Assembly: GCF_004794515.1 (NCBI RefSeq)
Contig: NZ_SSDF01000037.1
Coordinates: forward strand, 1-50,485
Reading direction: 5' to 3'
Source: Microbacterium sp. A20
Lineage (GTDB): Bacteria; Actinomycetota; Actinomycetes; Actinomycetales; Microbacteriaceae
DNA length: 50,485 nucleotides
Shown: piece by piece, positions 34,583 to 43,306 of the stretch
Position numbering within the stretch: position 1 is the first letter of the stretch
Layout of the letters: each line of letters starts with the position of its first letter
Notes under the pieces: model-generated
What the model was told of the DNA's origin: nothing
Database searches by the model: none
The model's input: only the letters and a program-made list of their open reading frames with translations
Position numbers and translations under genes: made by a program

Positions 34583-36216
34583 GCGGGTACCTCTCTGGTG
34601 CCGGAGACTTCTCTGGTGCCGGGCACTGCGGCCAGCAGTTCCCGGGTGTAGTCGTGCTGCGGGTCGCGGAAGAGGTCTTCGGTCTGCCCCTCCTCGACGA
34701 TCCGGCCGCGGCGCATCACCGAGACCGTGTGGCTGATCCGCCGCACCACCGCGAGGTCGTGCGAGATGAACAGGTAGGTGAGCCCGAGCTCGGCCTGCAG
34801 CGAGGTGAGCAGCTCGAGGATGCGGGCCTGCACCGTGACGTCGAGTGCCGACACCGCTTCGTCGAGCACCACGATGTCCGGGTCGATCGCGAGCGCGCGG
34901 GCGATCGCGACGCGCTGCCGCTGACCGCCAGAGAGCTCGCGCGGAGTGCGCCGTGCGACATCGGCAGGAAGCGACACCCGATCGATGAGGGCGAGTGCAC
35001 GCTCCCGGCGCTCGGCACGGTTCCCGACGTCGAAGTTCACCAGCGGCTCGGCCACGATGTCCGCGATCTGCTGGCGCGGGTCGAGCGACGCGAACGGGTT
35101 CTGATAGACGAGCTGGATGCGGCGGCGGAGCACCCGCAGCTGCTCGCGCTTCGCGTGGGTCACGTCGTCACCGTCGACCTCGATGGTCCCGGCATCCGGC
35201 TGGTGGAAGCGGGTGACGAGCCGCGCCGTCGTGGTCTTGCCCGAGCCCGACTCCCCCACGAGAGCGTGCGTGGTGCCCTTGCGCACCCGGAACGACACGT
35301 CGTCGACGGCACGGAAGCGCTCGCGCCCGGCCACGCGGAACTCCTTCACGAGTCCGTCCGCGACGATCGCCCAGGGGTTCTCGGCGGCGACGGCGGCGGC
35401 ATCCCGGAGGAACGGCGGGGCGTCGGGGCGACGGAAACCTGTCGCGAACGCCGGAGCGTCGGCGAGCAGCTGCTTCGTGTACGGGTCGAACGGAGCCGCG
35501 AGCACCGCCTCGCTAGAGCCCTGCTCGACGATCCGCCCGTCTTTGAGCACGACGAGCCGCTCGGCCCGGTCGGCCGCGACGCCGAGATCGTGGGTCACGA
35601 GGAGGATGCTGGTGCCCTCCTCGCGCTGCAGCTCGTCGAGCAGGTCGAGCACCTTGCGCTGCACCGTGGCGTCGAGCGCGCTGGTCGGCTCGTCGGCGAT
35701 CAGCAGCCGGGGCCGCAGGGCGATCGCCGTGGCGATCAGCACGCGCTGACGCATGCCGCCGGAGAGCTCGTGCGGATACTGGCGCGCCCGCAGGTCGGGG
35801 TCGTCGATGCCGACACGGTCGAGCAGCTCAATGGCCCGCGCCCGCCGCGAACGCCGATCCCGGTGTCCGTGCAGACGGAGGATCTCCTCGACCTGCGCGC
35901 CGATCGTGCGCACGGGATCGAGCGAGGTGGTCGGATCCTGCGGCACGAGGCCGATCTCGGGACCGCGGATGCCGCGCAGCGCACGGTCGGACCAGCCCGA
36001 GATGTCGAGGTCGCCGAGAAGCACCCGACCGCCGTCGACGCGACCCCCCTCCGGCAGCAACCCGAGCAGGGCGTGCGCGGTGGTCGACTTGCCGGAACCC
36101 GACTCCCCCACGAGCGCCAGGGTCTCGCCCTCGGCGATCTCGAATGAGACGCCGTGCACGACCTGCTTCCCGGCGTACGAGATCCGCAGGTCGGTGGCGC
36201 TGATCACGGCACTCAC
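34579..36216 (-). CDS. dual ATP-binding protein of the second peptide-type ABC transporter
   Basis: A 545-residue fusion of two nucleotide-binding domains. Both have Walker A (GESGSGKST, GESGSGKTT), signature (LSGGMRQRV, LSGGQRQRV) and Walker B (LLIADEPTSALD, IVVLDEAVSALD) motifs, each followed by the oligopeptide-transporter extension. The second Walker B has DEAVSALD where DEPVSALD is usual. The start is GTG 36216, whose GTGA overlaps the permease stop. It is organised like the ATPase at 10653-12380, but the two halves are diverged in sequence. Confidence 0.93.
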   Translation of the reverse strand: MSAVISATDLRISYAGKQVVHGVSFEIAEGETLALVGESGSGKSTTAHALLGLLPEGGRVDGGRVLLGDLDISGWSDRALRGIRGPEIGLVPQDPTTSLDPVRTIGAQVEEILRLHGHRDRRSRRARAIELLDRVGIDDPDLRARQYPHELSGGMRQRVLIATAIALRPRLLIADEPTSALDATVQRKVLDLLDELQREEGTSILLVTHDLGVAADRAERLVVLKDGRIVEQGSSEAVLAAPFDPYTKQLLADAPAFATGFRRPDAPPFLRDAAAVAAENPWAIVADGLVKEFRVAGRERFRAVDDVSFRVRKGTTHALVGESGSGKTTTARLVTRFHQPDAGTIEVDGDDVTHAKREQLRVLRRRIQLVYQNPFASLDPRQQIADIVAEPLVNFDVGNRAERRERALALIDRVSLPADVARRTPRELSGGQRQRVAIARALAIDPDIVVLDEAVSALDVTVQARILELLTSLQAELGLTYLFISHDLAVVRRISHTVSVMRRGRIVEEGQTEDLFRDPQHDYTRELLAAVPGTREVSGTREVPA

Positions 36217-37109
36217 TTCGCACTCCTTCCGATGCGGTGGCTGATCCGGTTGGCACTGAGCACCACGATCACCACGACGAGACCGGGGAGGGCGGTGAGC
36301 CACCACGCGGTTCCCACGTAGTTGCGGCCGTCGGCGATCAGCAGGCCCCACTCCGGCGTGGGCGGCGGTGCCCCGTAGCCGAGGAACCCGAGCGTCGAGA
36401 TCGCGAGGATCGCCGTGCCGAACTGCAGGGCGGCGAGCGCGACGATCGGGGTCAGCGAGTTCGGCAGGACGTGCCGTCGCAGGACGGTGAAGAACGTGCC
36501 GCCGCTGCCGAAGGCGGCCTCGACGTACTCGGTGCGTCGCACCCGGGCGACCTCTGCGCGCATGAGCCGGGCGAACGCGGCGACGCTGCCGAGACCCACC
36601 GCGATCGCGGCGTTCACGGTGCCGAAGCCGAGCAGGATGATGACGGTGAGGGCCAGCAGCAGCCCGGGGATCGCGAGCAGCACGTCGACGACCCGCATCA
36701 GCACGTCGTCGACCACACCCCCGACGGCGCCGGCGACCGCGCCGATCAGCGTGCCGAGGGCGAGGCCGACCGTGACGGCGATGAGCGCTCCCGAGAGCGA
36801 GTGCACCGCGCCGTGCACGACCCGACCGAACAGGTCGCGGCCGAGGGTGTCGGTGCCGAACCAGTGCGCGGCACTCGGTGGCAGCAGCTTGTCGGCCGGG
36901 ACGCCGGTGAGCGGGTCGCCGGGGGCGAACACCCCCGGGATGACGGCCCAGAGCACGGCGACCGTGACGACGGCGAAGGCGAGGTAGAGGCCCCAGGCGC
37001 GCCCGCGCAGTCGGCGCCGTGGAGTGGATTCGGGCTGGAGCCCCGCCGGCTGCGCCGGCGCGGCCGGGTCAGCACCCACCACAGGGTCGATGATCACGGG
37101 AGCGGTCAT
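36213..37109 (-). CDS. ABC transporter permease (DppC type) of the monooxygenase operon
   Basis: A 298-residue permease with a Pro/Ala-rich cytoplasmic N-terminus and six membrane spans. AAHWFGTDTLGRDLFGRVVHGA is the DppC-family signature and EAAFGSGGTFFTVLRRHVLPNSL is the EAA loop. ATG 37109 overlaps the upstream permease stop by 4 bases; the frame extends further upstream, but that part lies in the other permease gene. Confidence 0.92.
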   Translation of the reverse strand: MTAPVIIDPVVGADPAAPAQPAGLQPESTPRRRLRGRAWGLYLAFAVVTVAVLWAVIPGVFAPGDPLTGVPADKLLPPSAAHWFGTDTLGRDLFGRVVHGAVHSLSGALIAVTVGLALGTLIGAVAGAVGGVVDDVLMRVVDVLLAIPGLLLALTVIILLGFGTVNAAIAVGLGSVAAFARLMRAEVARVRRTEYVEAAFGSGGTFFTVLRRHVLPNSLTPIVALAALQFGTAILAISTLGFLGYGAPPPTPEWGLLIADGRNYVGTAWWLTALPGLVVVIVVLSANRISHRIGRSAK

Positions 37110-38074
37110 GCGGTCGCCTCCTGGAGTGTGCGCCGCGTCGACGCGCGGGCGACGGTGCGTTGGCGGGGGTCGATGAGCGGGGTCACGAGGTCGACCGCGA
37201 AGCTGATGATCACGAAGCCGAGGGCCGAGAGCAGCACGACGCCCTGCAGCACCGGGATGTCCTGGTTCGCCACGGCCTGCTCGGTGAGGCGGCCGATGCC
37301 CGTGCGGCCGAAGACCGTCTCGGTCACCACGGCCCCGCCGACGAGCTCGCCGAACAGCACACCGGCGATGGTCAGGGTCGGCACGGCGGCGTTGCGGGCC
37401 ACCGAGCGGGTGAGCACCCACAGCGGCGGGGCGCCCTTCGCCCGCACCACCGTGACGAACGGCTGCGCCTGCACCTGGTCGATCGAGCGCACCAGCACCT
37501 GTGCGAGCGGTGCCGAGATCGGCACGGCCAGGGTCAGCACCGGCAGGACGAGTCCGCTGACCGGGTCGGCTCCGACGATCGGCACCCAGCCGAGCCCGAA
37601 CGAGAACACCTGGATGAGCAGGATGCCGAGCCAGAAGACCGGCACCGCCACGAACAGCCCCGGCACCTGGCGCAGCCCGTCCCTCAGCCACGCGAACGGG
37701 GCGAGGGAGGAGAGCCCCGCGATGAGGACCGCGAGGATCAGTGCCACGACGAGTCCGAGCGACGCGAGCAGCAGGGTCGCGGGGAGCGCTTCGCCCAGCA
37801 TCGTCAGCACCGGAGTGCCGAACTGGGTCGAGAACCCGAAGTCCCCGGCGAGGAAGCCGAGGCCCGCGTGCACGTACTGCTCCCACCACGGCAGGTCTGC
37901 GCCGTAGGTGGCGCGGATGCTGTCGAGCTGGTCCGGCGACAGCCCGAGGCTGGGGTCGGAGAACTTGATCAGGATCGCATCGCCCGGCAGCAGCTGCAGC
38001 AGGAAGAAGGTGGCCGTGAAGGCCGCGATCAGAACGATCGCGGCCTGCCCGGCTCGTCGGAGGACGAAGCTCAT
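37106..38074 (-). CDS. ABC transporter permease (DppB type) of the monooxygenase operon
   Basis: A 322-residue six-span permease. MSFVLRRAGQAAIVLIAAFTATFFLLQLLPGD is the standard DppB N-terminus; the EAA region is LTRSVARNAAVPTLTIAG, and VVTETVFGRTGIGRL the TM5 signature. It lies 16 bases downstream of the binding-protein gene and is followed by its partner with a 4-base overlap. Confidence 0.93.
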   Translation of the reverse strand: MSFVLRRAGQAAIVLIAAFTATFFLLQLLPGDAILIKFSDPSLGLSPDQLDSIRATYGADLPWWEQYVHAGLGFLAGDFGFSTQFGTPVLTMLGEALPATLLLASLGLVVALILAVLIAGLSSLAPFAWLRDGLRQVPGLFVAVPVFWLGILLIQVFSFGLGWVPIVGADPVSGLVLPVLTLAVPISAPLAQVLVRSIDQVQAQPFVTVVRAKGAPPLWVLTRSVARNAAVPTLTIAGVLFGELVGGAVVTETVFGRTGIGRLTEQAVANQDIPVLQGVVLLSALGFVIISFAVDLVTPLIDPRQRTVARASTRRTLQEATA

Positions 38075-38090
38075 CGTGTCACCGGCGCTC

Positions 38091-39725
38091 TCAGTGCTCG
38101 GCGAGCCAGACGCCGGAGAACGTCGGCCGCCCCACCGACTCGAAGGCGACGCCGTGCACGTAGGTCGCGGTGCCGTAGACCTGCGGCTCCTCGAACAGCG
38201 GGATCACGTACGCCTGCTCGGCGATGTAGTCCTGCACGGCCTGAGAGGCGGCGATGCGCTTGTCGGCGTCGGGCTCGGAGGCCACGGCGAGCAGCAGCTC
38301 GTCGAGCTTCGCGTCCTTCGAGATCAGCACGTCGCGGTTCTTCGTGAAGTACTGACTCTTGATCACGTCGAGGTCCGCACGGCCGACCATCGAGTGGTAG
38401 AAGCCGGTCTTCAGCGGATCACGGGTGTCTTCGGCCGCGCTGCCGGCGTCGCCGGGCTTGACCGAGAGCTCCACGCCGACCTTCGCCAGCTGTTGCGCCA
38501 CGAGTTCGAGCGTCTGCTTCGACAGCGGCTGCGGCTTGGCCTCGTAGACCGTGATCGACAGGCGCTCGCCGTCCTTCTCACGGATGCCGTCGGCGCCGGG
38601 CTCCCAGCCCGCCTCGTCGAGGAGCTCCTCGGCCTTGTCGGGGTCGTAGGCGTAGTGCGCGGACTCGTCCTTGTAGCCGACGGCCTGCGACGAGAGCACC
38701 GACGTCGCCACCGGGTAGTTCTCGGTGAAGAGCGTGTCGACGACCTCCTGCGCGTCCACGGCGGCGATGAGCGCCTGGCGCACGCGGATGTCGCCCAGCA
38801 GCGGGTTCTCCGGGCGCAGGGCGATCGAGTTGTTCACGCCGCGGGTCTGCGGGGCGTAGAGCGTGAAGCCGGCGCCTTCGACGCGGTCCTCGTCGAACGC
38901 CTGCACGTAGCGGACATAGTCGGCCTGACCCGCGAGCAGCGAGCCGATGCGCACCGAGTCCTCGGGGGTGATCAGCACGTGCACGGCGTCGAGGTAGGGG
39001 CGCCCGGCGTTGTCGACGCTGTCCGGGCCCCAGTCATAGTCGTCGCGGGCGGTGAGTGTGTACTCGGTGCCGAGCTTCTCGTCCGTGACGGTGAAGGGGC
39101 CGGAGCCGATGATCTCGGCCGCGTTGCCCGCGCCGAAGTCCTCGATCGTGCCGTCGAGCGTCTCGGGCGACAGCAGACCCGAGTTGATGGTCGAGGTCGC
39201 CTGCAGGAAGCCGGGCGACGGAGCGCTGAAGCGGAACGTCACGGTGTCCTCGTCGACGACCTCGCTGCTGGCGTAGTTGTTGATGGCTTCAGAGACCGTG
39301 AGGCCGCGGTCCGCGTCGCCCAAACCGTACGTGTCGAAGTTCTTCGCGACGGCCGCGGCGTCGAGCGCCGTGCCGTCCGAGAAAGTGACGTCGGGGTTCA
39401 GGTCGAACGTGTACTCGGTGGCATCCGCGTTCACGGTCCAGTCCGAGGCGATCCACGGCTCGATCTCGAGCGTCTCCGGGTTCTGCCAGGTCAGGCGGGC
39501 GGCGATGTTGTTGACGATGCAGCCGTTCGGGTAGAAGCCGGCCTGCGGCGGGTACAGGTTCGTGTATGCCTGGTGCTCGAGGTAGGTGAGCGTGCCGCCG
39601 GTGACGGGGTCGCCGCCCTCGGCGGGGGCGTTCCCGGTGGCGGGCGAGGATGCGCAGGCGGCGAGGCTGCCCGCGAGGACGAGCGGGACCGCGATGGCGG
39701 CGGCACGGATGAGACGGCGGTTCAT
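38091..39725 (-). CDS. solute-binding lipoprotein, family 5 (KPN_01854-like)
   Basis: A 544-residue SBP_bac_5 protein with a lipoprotein signal peptide: RRLIRAAAIAVPLVLAGSL and lipobox LAAC (Cys24). Family matches include GGTLTYLEHQAYTNLYPPQ, VTFSDGTALDAAAVAKNFD and IIGSGPFTV. It is the first gene of a seven-gene unit (binding protein, two permeases, ATPase, monooxygenase, two CMD-type proteins), all joined by short gaps or 4-base overlaps. ATG 39725 has AGGAG nine bases upstream. The operon composition points to uptake and oxidative breakdown of one small compound. Confidence 0.93.
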   Translation of the reverse strand: MNRRLIRAAAIAVPLVLAGSLAACASSPATGNAPAEGGDPVTGGTLTYLEHQAYTNLYPPQAGFYPNGCIVNNIAARLTWQNPETLEIEPWIASDWTVNADATEYTFDLNPDVTFSDGTALDAAAVAKNFDTYGLGDADRGLTVSEAINNYASSEVVDEDTVTFRFSAPSPGFLQATSTINSGLLSPETLDGTIEDFGAGNAAEIIGSGPFTVTDEKLGTEYTLTARDDYDWGPDSVDNAGRPYLDAVHVLITPEDSVRIGSLLAGQADYVRYVQAFDEDRVEGAGFTLYAPQTRGVNNSIALRPENPLLGDIRVRQALIAAVDAQEVVDTLFTENYPVATSVLSSQAVGYKDESAHYAYDPDKAEELLDEAGWEPGADGIREKDGERLSITVYEAKPQPLSKQTLELVAQQLAKVGVELSVKPGDAGSAAEDTRDPLKTGFYHSMVGRADLDVIKSQYFTKNRDVLISKDAKLDELLLAVASEPDADKRIAASQAVQDYIAEQAYVIPLFEEPQVYGTATYVHGVAFESVGRPTFSGVWLAEH

Positions 39726-39832
39726 GCGGAGGGTCTCCTGGGCTTCGGGTGTCGGGATGTGTTCACGGTAGGAATCGGAGCGGCCGTGCCGCGAGGCGGC
39801 GGACACCGGGTGTCGCGCGACGACACGTGTGG
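39726..39832. promoter_or_regulatory. promoter/operator region of the monooxygenase-transporter operon
   Basis: On the minus strand TACCGT (39770-39765) is a candidate -10 box; no good -35 is seen. The region also holds a perfect palindrome GACACC-G-GGTGTC (39802-39814) and an ACACGTGT dyad just beyond it, near 39823-39830. These are possible regulator sites, but no regulator gene is adjacent. Confidence 0.4.
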
Positions 39833-41230
39833 TCACGCGTCGACATACGAGGAAATGCGCAGGCGGTCGCGAAGGGTCTCGCCCTCGCCCTCCGCCGCGT
39901 CTCGCAGCAGCCCGCGGCGGCGCAGCTCGGGGGCGGCGTGCCGCGTGAACGCCTCGAACTGGGCGGGTTGGAAGGCCGACAGCACGTTGAACCCGTCCGC
40001 CGCGCCCTCGTCGCGCCAGGTCTCGAAATGGTCCGCGATCGTGCGGGCATCGCCGACCACGAAGGCCGCCGGCACCGCGTTGGCAGCCACGAGGTGTCGC
40101 CAGGTGAGCGGATCGCCGCTCGCGCTCCCGGACTCCGAGACGCGCAGGCCGGCGATCCCGGCGAGCCGCTCGATGAGCGCGGCACCCCGCTCCCCCAGCC
40201 GCACGGCCTCGGCGGCGGTCACGGGACGGTCGAATGCGGCAGTGCGCAGCGGATCATCCGCGGCGACGTCGAACGCGTCGGCGAGCGCGGCCACCGTGCG
40301 GTTCGGCGGGAACGCGGTGCGGGCGGCCTGATGCCCCTCGGCGAGCGGCACGAGTGCCAGCAGGCGTTCCACGATGCGGCGGGCGTCGGCATCCGTATCG
40401 GCGACGACGGGCAGCACCGGGGCGATCACCTTCACCGCATCCGGAGATCGCCCGGCCTCGGCGGCGATGTCCCGCAGCAGGCGGCGGGTGGCGATCGCGT
40501 CGGCGAGAGTCGGCGCAGCGGTCAGCGCGAGGTCGGCCTCGGTCGCGGCGAGCGCGCGCGACCGCGGAGACGTGCCGGCGTGCACGATCGGGATCTGCCC
40601 CTGCGGTGGGCGGGCGACGTTGAGTGGACCGGTGACCCGCACCTGCGAGCCCTGCAGGTCGGCGGCGCGGAGCCCCTGCGGGTCGATGAGCACGCCGCGG
40701 GCGGCATCCGCGATCCAGGCGTCTTCGTCCCACGAGTCCCAGAGGCGTCGGAGCGCCTCGACGAACTCCTCGGCGCGGTCGTATCGCGTCTCGTTGTCGG
40801 CGTGCGCGTCGCGTCCGTGGTTGCCCGCCGCGCGCGGCTCGGCGCCCGTGACGAGGTTCACGCCCGCACGCCCACCGGTGAGCACGTCGAGCGACGCCAG
40901 CGAGCGGGCAGTCGTGTACGGGTCGGCGTAGGTGGTGTTGACCGTGGCGATCAGGCCGATGCGCGAGGTCACGCCGGCGAGGAACAGCACCGCGCTCACC
41001 GGGTCGATGCGCGCCAGCAGGTACGGGTCGCGGAACTCCAGATCGGGGCCGGTCGCGAGCCAGTCGCCGAAGAAGAGGTAGTCGAGTCCGGCATCCTCCC
41101 CCTCGCGAGCGATGTGGCGCAGGATGGCGGCGTCGGCGGCGGGATCGCGGTGCGCGCCGGGCTGCCGCCAGCCCGAGGGGTACGCCCCCAGGGTGCGCAC
41201 CATGGCGCCGATGATGAGGGGTTCGGTCAT
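39833..41230 (-). CDS. LLM-class flavin-dependent oxidoreductase (NtaA/SnaA/DszA-like)
   Basis: A 465-residue luciferase-like monooxygenase of the larger NtaA/DmoA type, which oxidises chelators, sulfides or sulfones with FMNH2 from a separate reductase. Motifs include GEDAGLDYLFFGDWL, TYADPYTTARSLASLDVLTGGRAGVNLVTG, NHGRDAHADNETRYDRAEEFVE and PIVHAGTSPRSRALAA. ATG 41230 is preferred over GTG 41239 because TACCGT lies seven bases upstream and overlaps the GTG. It precedes the transporter operon by 107 bases on the same strand, so it is probably part of the same catabolic module. Confidence 0.9.
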   Translation of the reverse strand: MTEPLIIGAMVRTLGAYPSGWRQPGAHRDPAADAAILRHIAREGEDAGLDYLFFGDWLATGPDLEFRDPYLLARIDPVSAVLFLAGVTSRIGLIATVNTTYADPYTTARSLASLDVLTGGRAGVNLVTGAEPRAAGNHGRDAHADNETRYDRAEEFVEALRRLWDSWDEDAWIADAARGVLIDPQGLRAADLQGSQVRVTGPLNVARPPQGQIPIVHAGTSPRSRALAATEADLALTAAPTLADAIATRRLLRDIAAEAGRSPDAVKVIAPVLPVVADTDADARRIVERLLALVPLAEGHQAARTAFPPNRTVAALADAFDVAADDPLRTAAFDRPVTAAEAVRLGERGAALIERLAGIAGLRVSESGSASGDPLTWRHLVAANAVPAAFVVGDARTIADHFETWRDEGAADGFNVLSAFQPAQFEAFTRHAAPELRRRGLLRDAAEGEGETLRDRLRISSYVDA

Positions 41231-41237
41231 GCTCGTC

Positions 41238-41243
41238 ACGGTA
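41238..41243 (-). promoter_or_regulatory. -10 box for leaderless LLM oxidoreductase mRNA
   Basis: TACCGT on the minus strand, seven bases before ATG 41230. The divergent promoter for the oxidoreductase at 41337 lies about 80 bases away. Confidence 0.45.
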
Positions 41244-41324
41244 GGAGCGCATGCGCACCGCCGGCCACGCGACCGATGCCGGGGGTCATCGGGTGTAACA
41301 GTCCGTCATGCGCACCCCACCCCG

Positions 41325-41330
41325 TACGCT
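41325..41330 (+). promoter_or_regulatory. -10 box for leaderless Gfo/Idh/MocA mRNA
   Basis: TACGCT followed by GAGACC and ATG 41337. Confidence 0.55.
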
Positions 41331-41336
41331 GAGACC

Positions 41337-42323
41337 ATGACTGGTCTTCGTTGGGGAATCCTCGCGACCGGCGGCATCGCCGGCGCGTTCGCATCCGATC
41401 TGCGCACGGCGGGGCTCGACCTCGTGGCGGTGGGCTCGCGTTCTCAGGAGTCGGCCGACGCGTTCGCCGCCCGCTTCGACATCGCGCACGCACATCCGTC
41501 GTACGAGGCACTGGTGGCCGACCCCGACGTCGACATCATCTACGTCTCCACGCCGCATCCGATGCACCACGAGAACGCGCGGCTCGCGCTCGAGCACGGC
41601 AAGCACGTGCTGGCCGAGAAGGCGTTCACTCTGAACCGCGCCGAGGCGGAAGACCTGCAGGCGCTCGCCGCCGAGAAGGGCCTCCTGGTGATGGAGGCGA
41701 TGTGGACGCGGTATCTGCCGCACATGGTCCGCATCCGCGAGTTGATCGCCGATGGCGCCCTCGGCGAGATCCGCGCGGTCAGCGCCGATCACACCCAGCT
41801 GCTGCCCTCCGACCCGGCGCACCGGCTCAACGCCCTGGAGCTCGGCGGCGGCGCGCTGCTCGACCTCGGCATCTACCCGATCTCCTTCGTCTGGGACATC
41901 CTGGGCGCTCCCACCGACATCCGCGCCGTCGGGCGCCTGATCGAGACGGGCGCCGACGCCGAGGTCGCCACCGTCATGACGCACGAGGGCGGCGCGATCT
42001 CGACCACGCTCTCCTCCTCGCGGGCATCCGGCCCGAATGCGGCCAGCATCATCGGCACCGAGGCGCGGATCGACATCGACCGCGTCTGGTACACCCCCAC
42101 GACGTTCCGCGTCATCCTCCCGGACGGCACCGTGCAGGAGGAATACGTGTCCGAGGTCGACGGCCGCGGCATGCAGTACCAGGCCCTCGCCGCCGAGCGC
42201 CTGGTGCGCGACGGCATCCTCGAGGGCGACCTCCTTCCGATCGCCGAGAGCGTCGCCATCATGGGCACTCTCGATGAGATCAGGGCGCAGATCGGCGTCC
42301 GCTACCCCCGTGAGGAGGCCTGA
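41337..42323 (+). CDS. Gfo/Idh/MocA family oxidoreductase
   Basis: A 328-residue NAD(P)-dependent dehydrogenase. The Rossmann loop is GILATGGIAGAFA (7-19), the conserved EK pair is Glu94-Lys95 (HVLAEKAFTLN), and the C-terminal substrate domain contains GGGALLDLGIYPISF with the expected acidic and histidine-like positions. It resembles dihydrodiol/1,5-anhydrofructose/D-xylose dehydrogenase-like members; the substrate is unknown. The frame is open about 75 codons further upstream, but ATG 41337 begins the Rossmann fold and follows a TACGCT -10 box. It is two bases upstream of the NYN gene and probably co-transcribed with it. Confidence 0.92.
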   Translation: MTGLRWGILATGGIAGAFASDLRTAGLDLVAVGSRSQESADAFAARFDIAHAHPSYEALVADPDVDIIYVSTPHPMHHENARLALEHGKHVLAEKAFTLNRAEAEDLQALAAEKGLLVMEAMWTRYLPHMVRIRELIADGALGEIRAVSADHTQLLPSDPAHRLNALELGGGALLDLGIYPISFVWDILGAPTDIRAVGRLIETGADAEVATVMTHEGGAISTTLSSSRASGPNAASIIGTEARIDIDRVWYTPTTFRVILPDGTVQEEYVSEVDGRGMQYQALAAERLVRDGILEGDLLPIAESVAIMGTLDEIRAQIGVRYPREEA

Positions 42324-42325
42324 TC

Positions 42326-43306
42326 ATGGCCGAGGCCACCGATGCCCGCGTCGCCGTCTACCTCGACTTCGACAACATCGTCATCTCCTGGTACGACCGG
42401 GTGCACGGGCGCAACGCCTACGGCAAAGACAGGCAGCGGATCACCGAGAACCCGAACGACCCCGACGTCGTCGAGCGTCTCAGCCGCGCCATGATCGAGG
42501 TCGGCGCCATCATCGATTACGCCGCGTCCTTCGGCACGCTCGTGCTGACGCGCGCGTACGCCGACTGGTCGTCTCCCGTGAACGCCGTTTACCGCTCGCA
42601 GCTCGTGGCGCGTGCCGTCGACCTGGTGCAGCTCTTCCCCGCCGCGGCCTACGCCAAGAACGGCGCCGACATCCGGCTCGCCGTGGATGCGGTCGAAGAC
42701 ATGTTCCGCCTGCCCGACCTCACGCACGTCGTGATCGTCGCCGGCGACAGCGACTACGTGCCGCTCGCGCAGCGCTGCAAGCGTCTCGGACGCTACGTGA
42801 TCGGCGTGGGTGTCTCCGGTTCGACGGCCAAGTCGCTCGCCGCGGCCTGCGACGAGTTCGAGTCGTACGACTCGCTGCCCGGCGTCGTGCGTCCGGTGAA
42901 GGCGGCTCCCGCTGTCGCTGCGAAGGCCGAGGCCGTCGCGGAGCCCGCACCCGAGACGGTGCCGGACGCGGCCGACGCGGCGGATGCACCGAAGGCCAAG
43001 ACCCCGCGCCGCGCGAGGTCGAAGGCGGCCGCACCCAAGGTCGAGGAGCCCAAGCTCGACGAGCAGGGCGAAGCGACGCAGCTGCTGGAGCGCGCCCTGC
43101 GTCTCGGCCACGACAAGGCCGATGCCGACGAGTGGCTGCACAGTTCCGCCGTGAAGACGCACATGCGTCGCATGGACCCCTCGTTCAGCGAGAAGGCCCT
43201 CGGCTACCGCTCGTTCTCCGATTTCCTCAAGTCGCGCGACGACATCGCGGAACTCGAAGAGACCGGGCACGAGCGTCTGGTGCGGTTGCGCGAGCTCACG
43301 AGCTGA
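42326..43306 (+). CDS. NYN-domain ribonuclease-like protein with C-terminal OST-HTH/LOTUS domain
   Basis: A 326-residue protein. The N-terminal NYN (PIN-like, DUF88/LabA) domain has the acidic metal-binding positions VYLDFDNIVIS (Asp14, Asp16), KNGADIRLAVDA and VIVAGDSDYVPL. A charged Ala/Pro/Lys linker (about 195-245) leads to a C-terminal OST-HTH/LOTUS domain (ATQLLERALRLGHDKADADEWL, FSEKALGYRSFSDFLKS) likely to bind RNA. This domain pair is typical of bacterial LabA-like proteins thought to act in RNA processing. ATG 42326 follows GAGGAGG. The last 11 bases overlap the convergent Imm26-like gene, and the protein marks the edge of the immunity island. Confidence 0.9.
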   Translation: MAEATDARVAVYLDFDNIVISWYDRVHGRNAYGKDRQRITENPNDPDVVERLSRAMIEVGAIIDYAASFGTLVLTRAYADWSSPVNAVYRSQLVARAVDLVQLFPAAAYAKNGADIRLAVDAVEDMFRLPDLTHVVIVAGDSDYVPLAQRCKRLGRYVIGVGVSGSTAKSLAAACDEFESYDSLPGVVRPVKAAPAVAAKAEAVAEPAPETVPDAADAADAPKAKTPRRARSKAAAPKVEEPKLDEQGEATQLLERALRLGHDKADADEWLHSSAVKTHMRRMDPSFSEKALGYRSFSDFLKSRDDIAELEETGHERLVRLRELTS

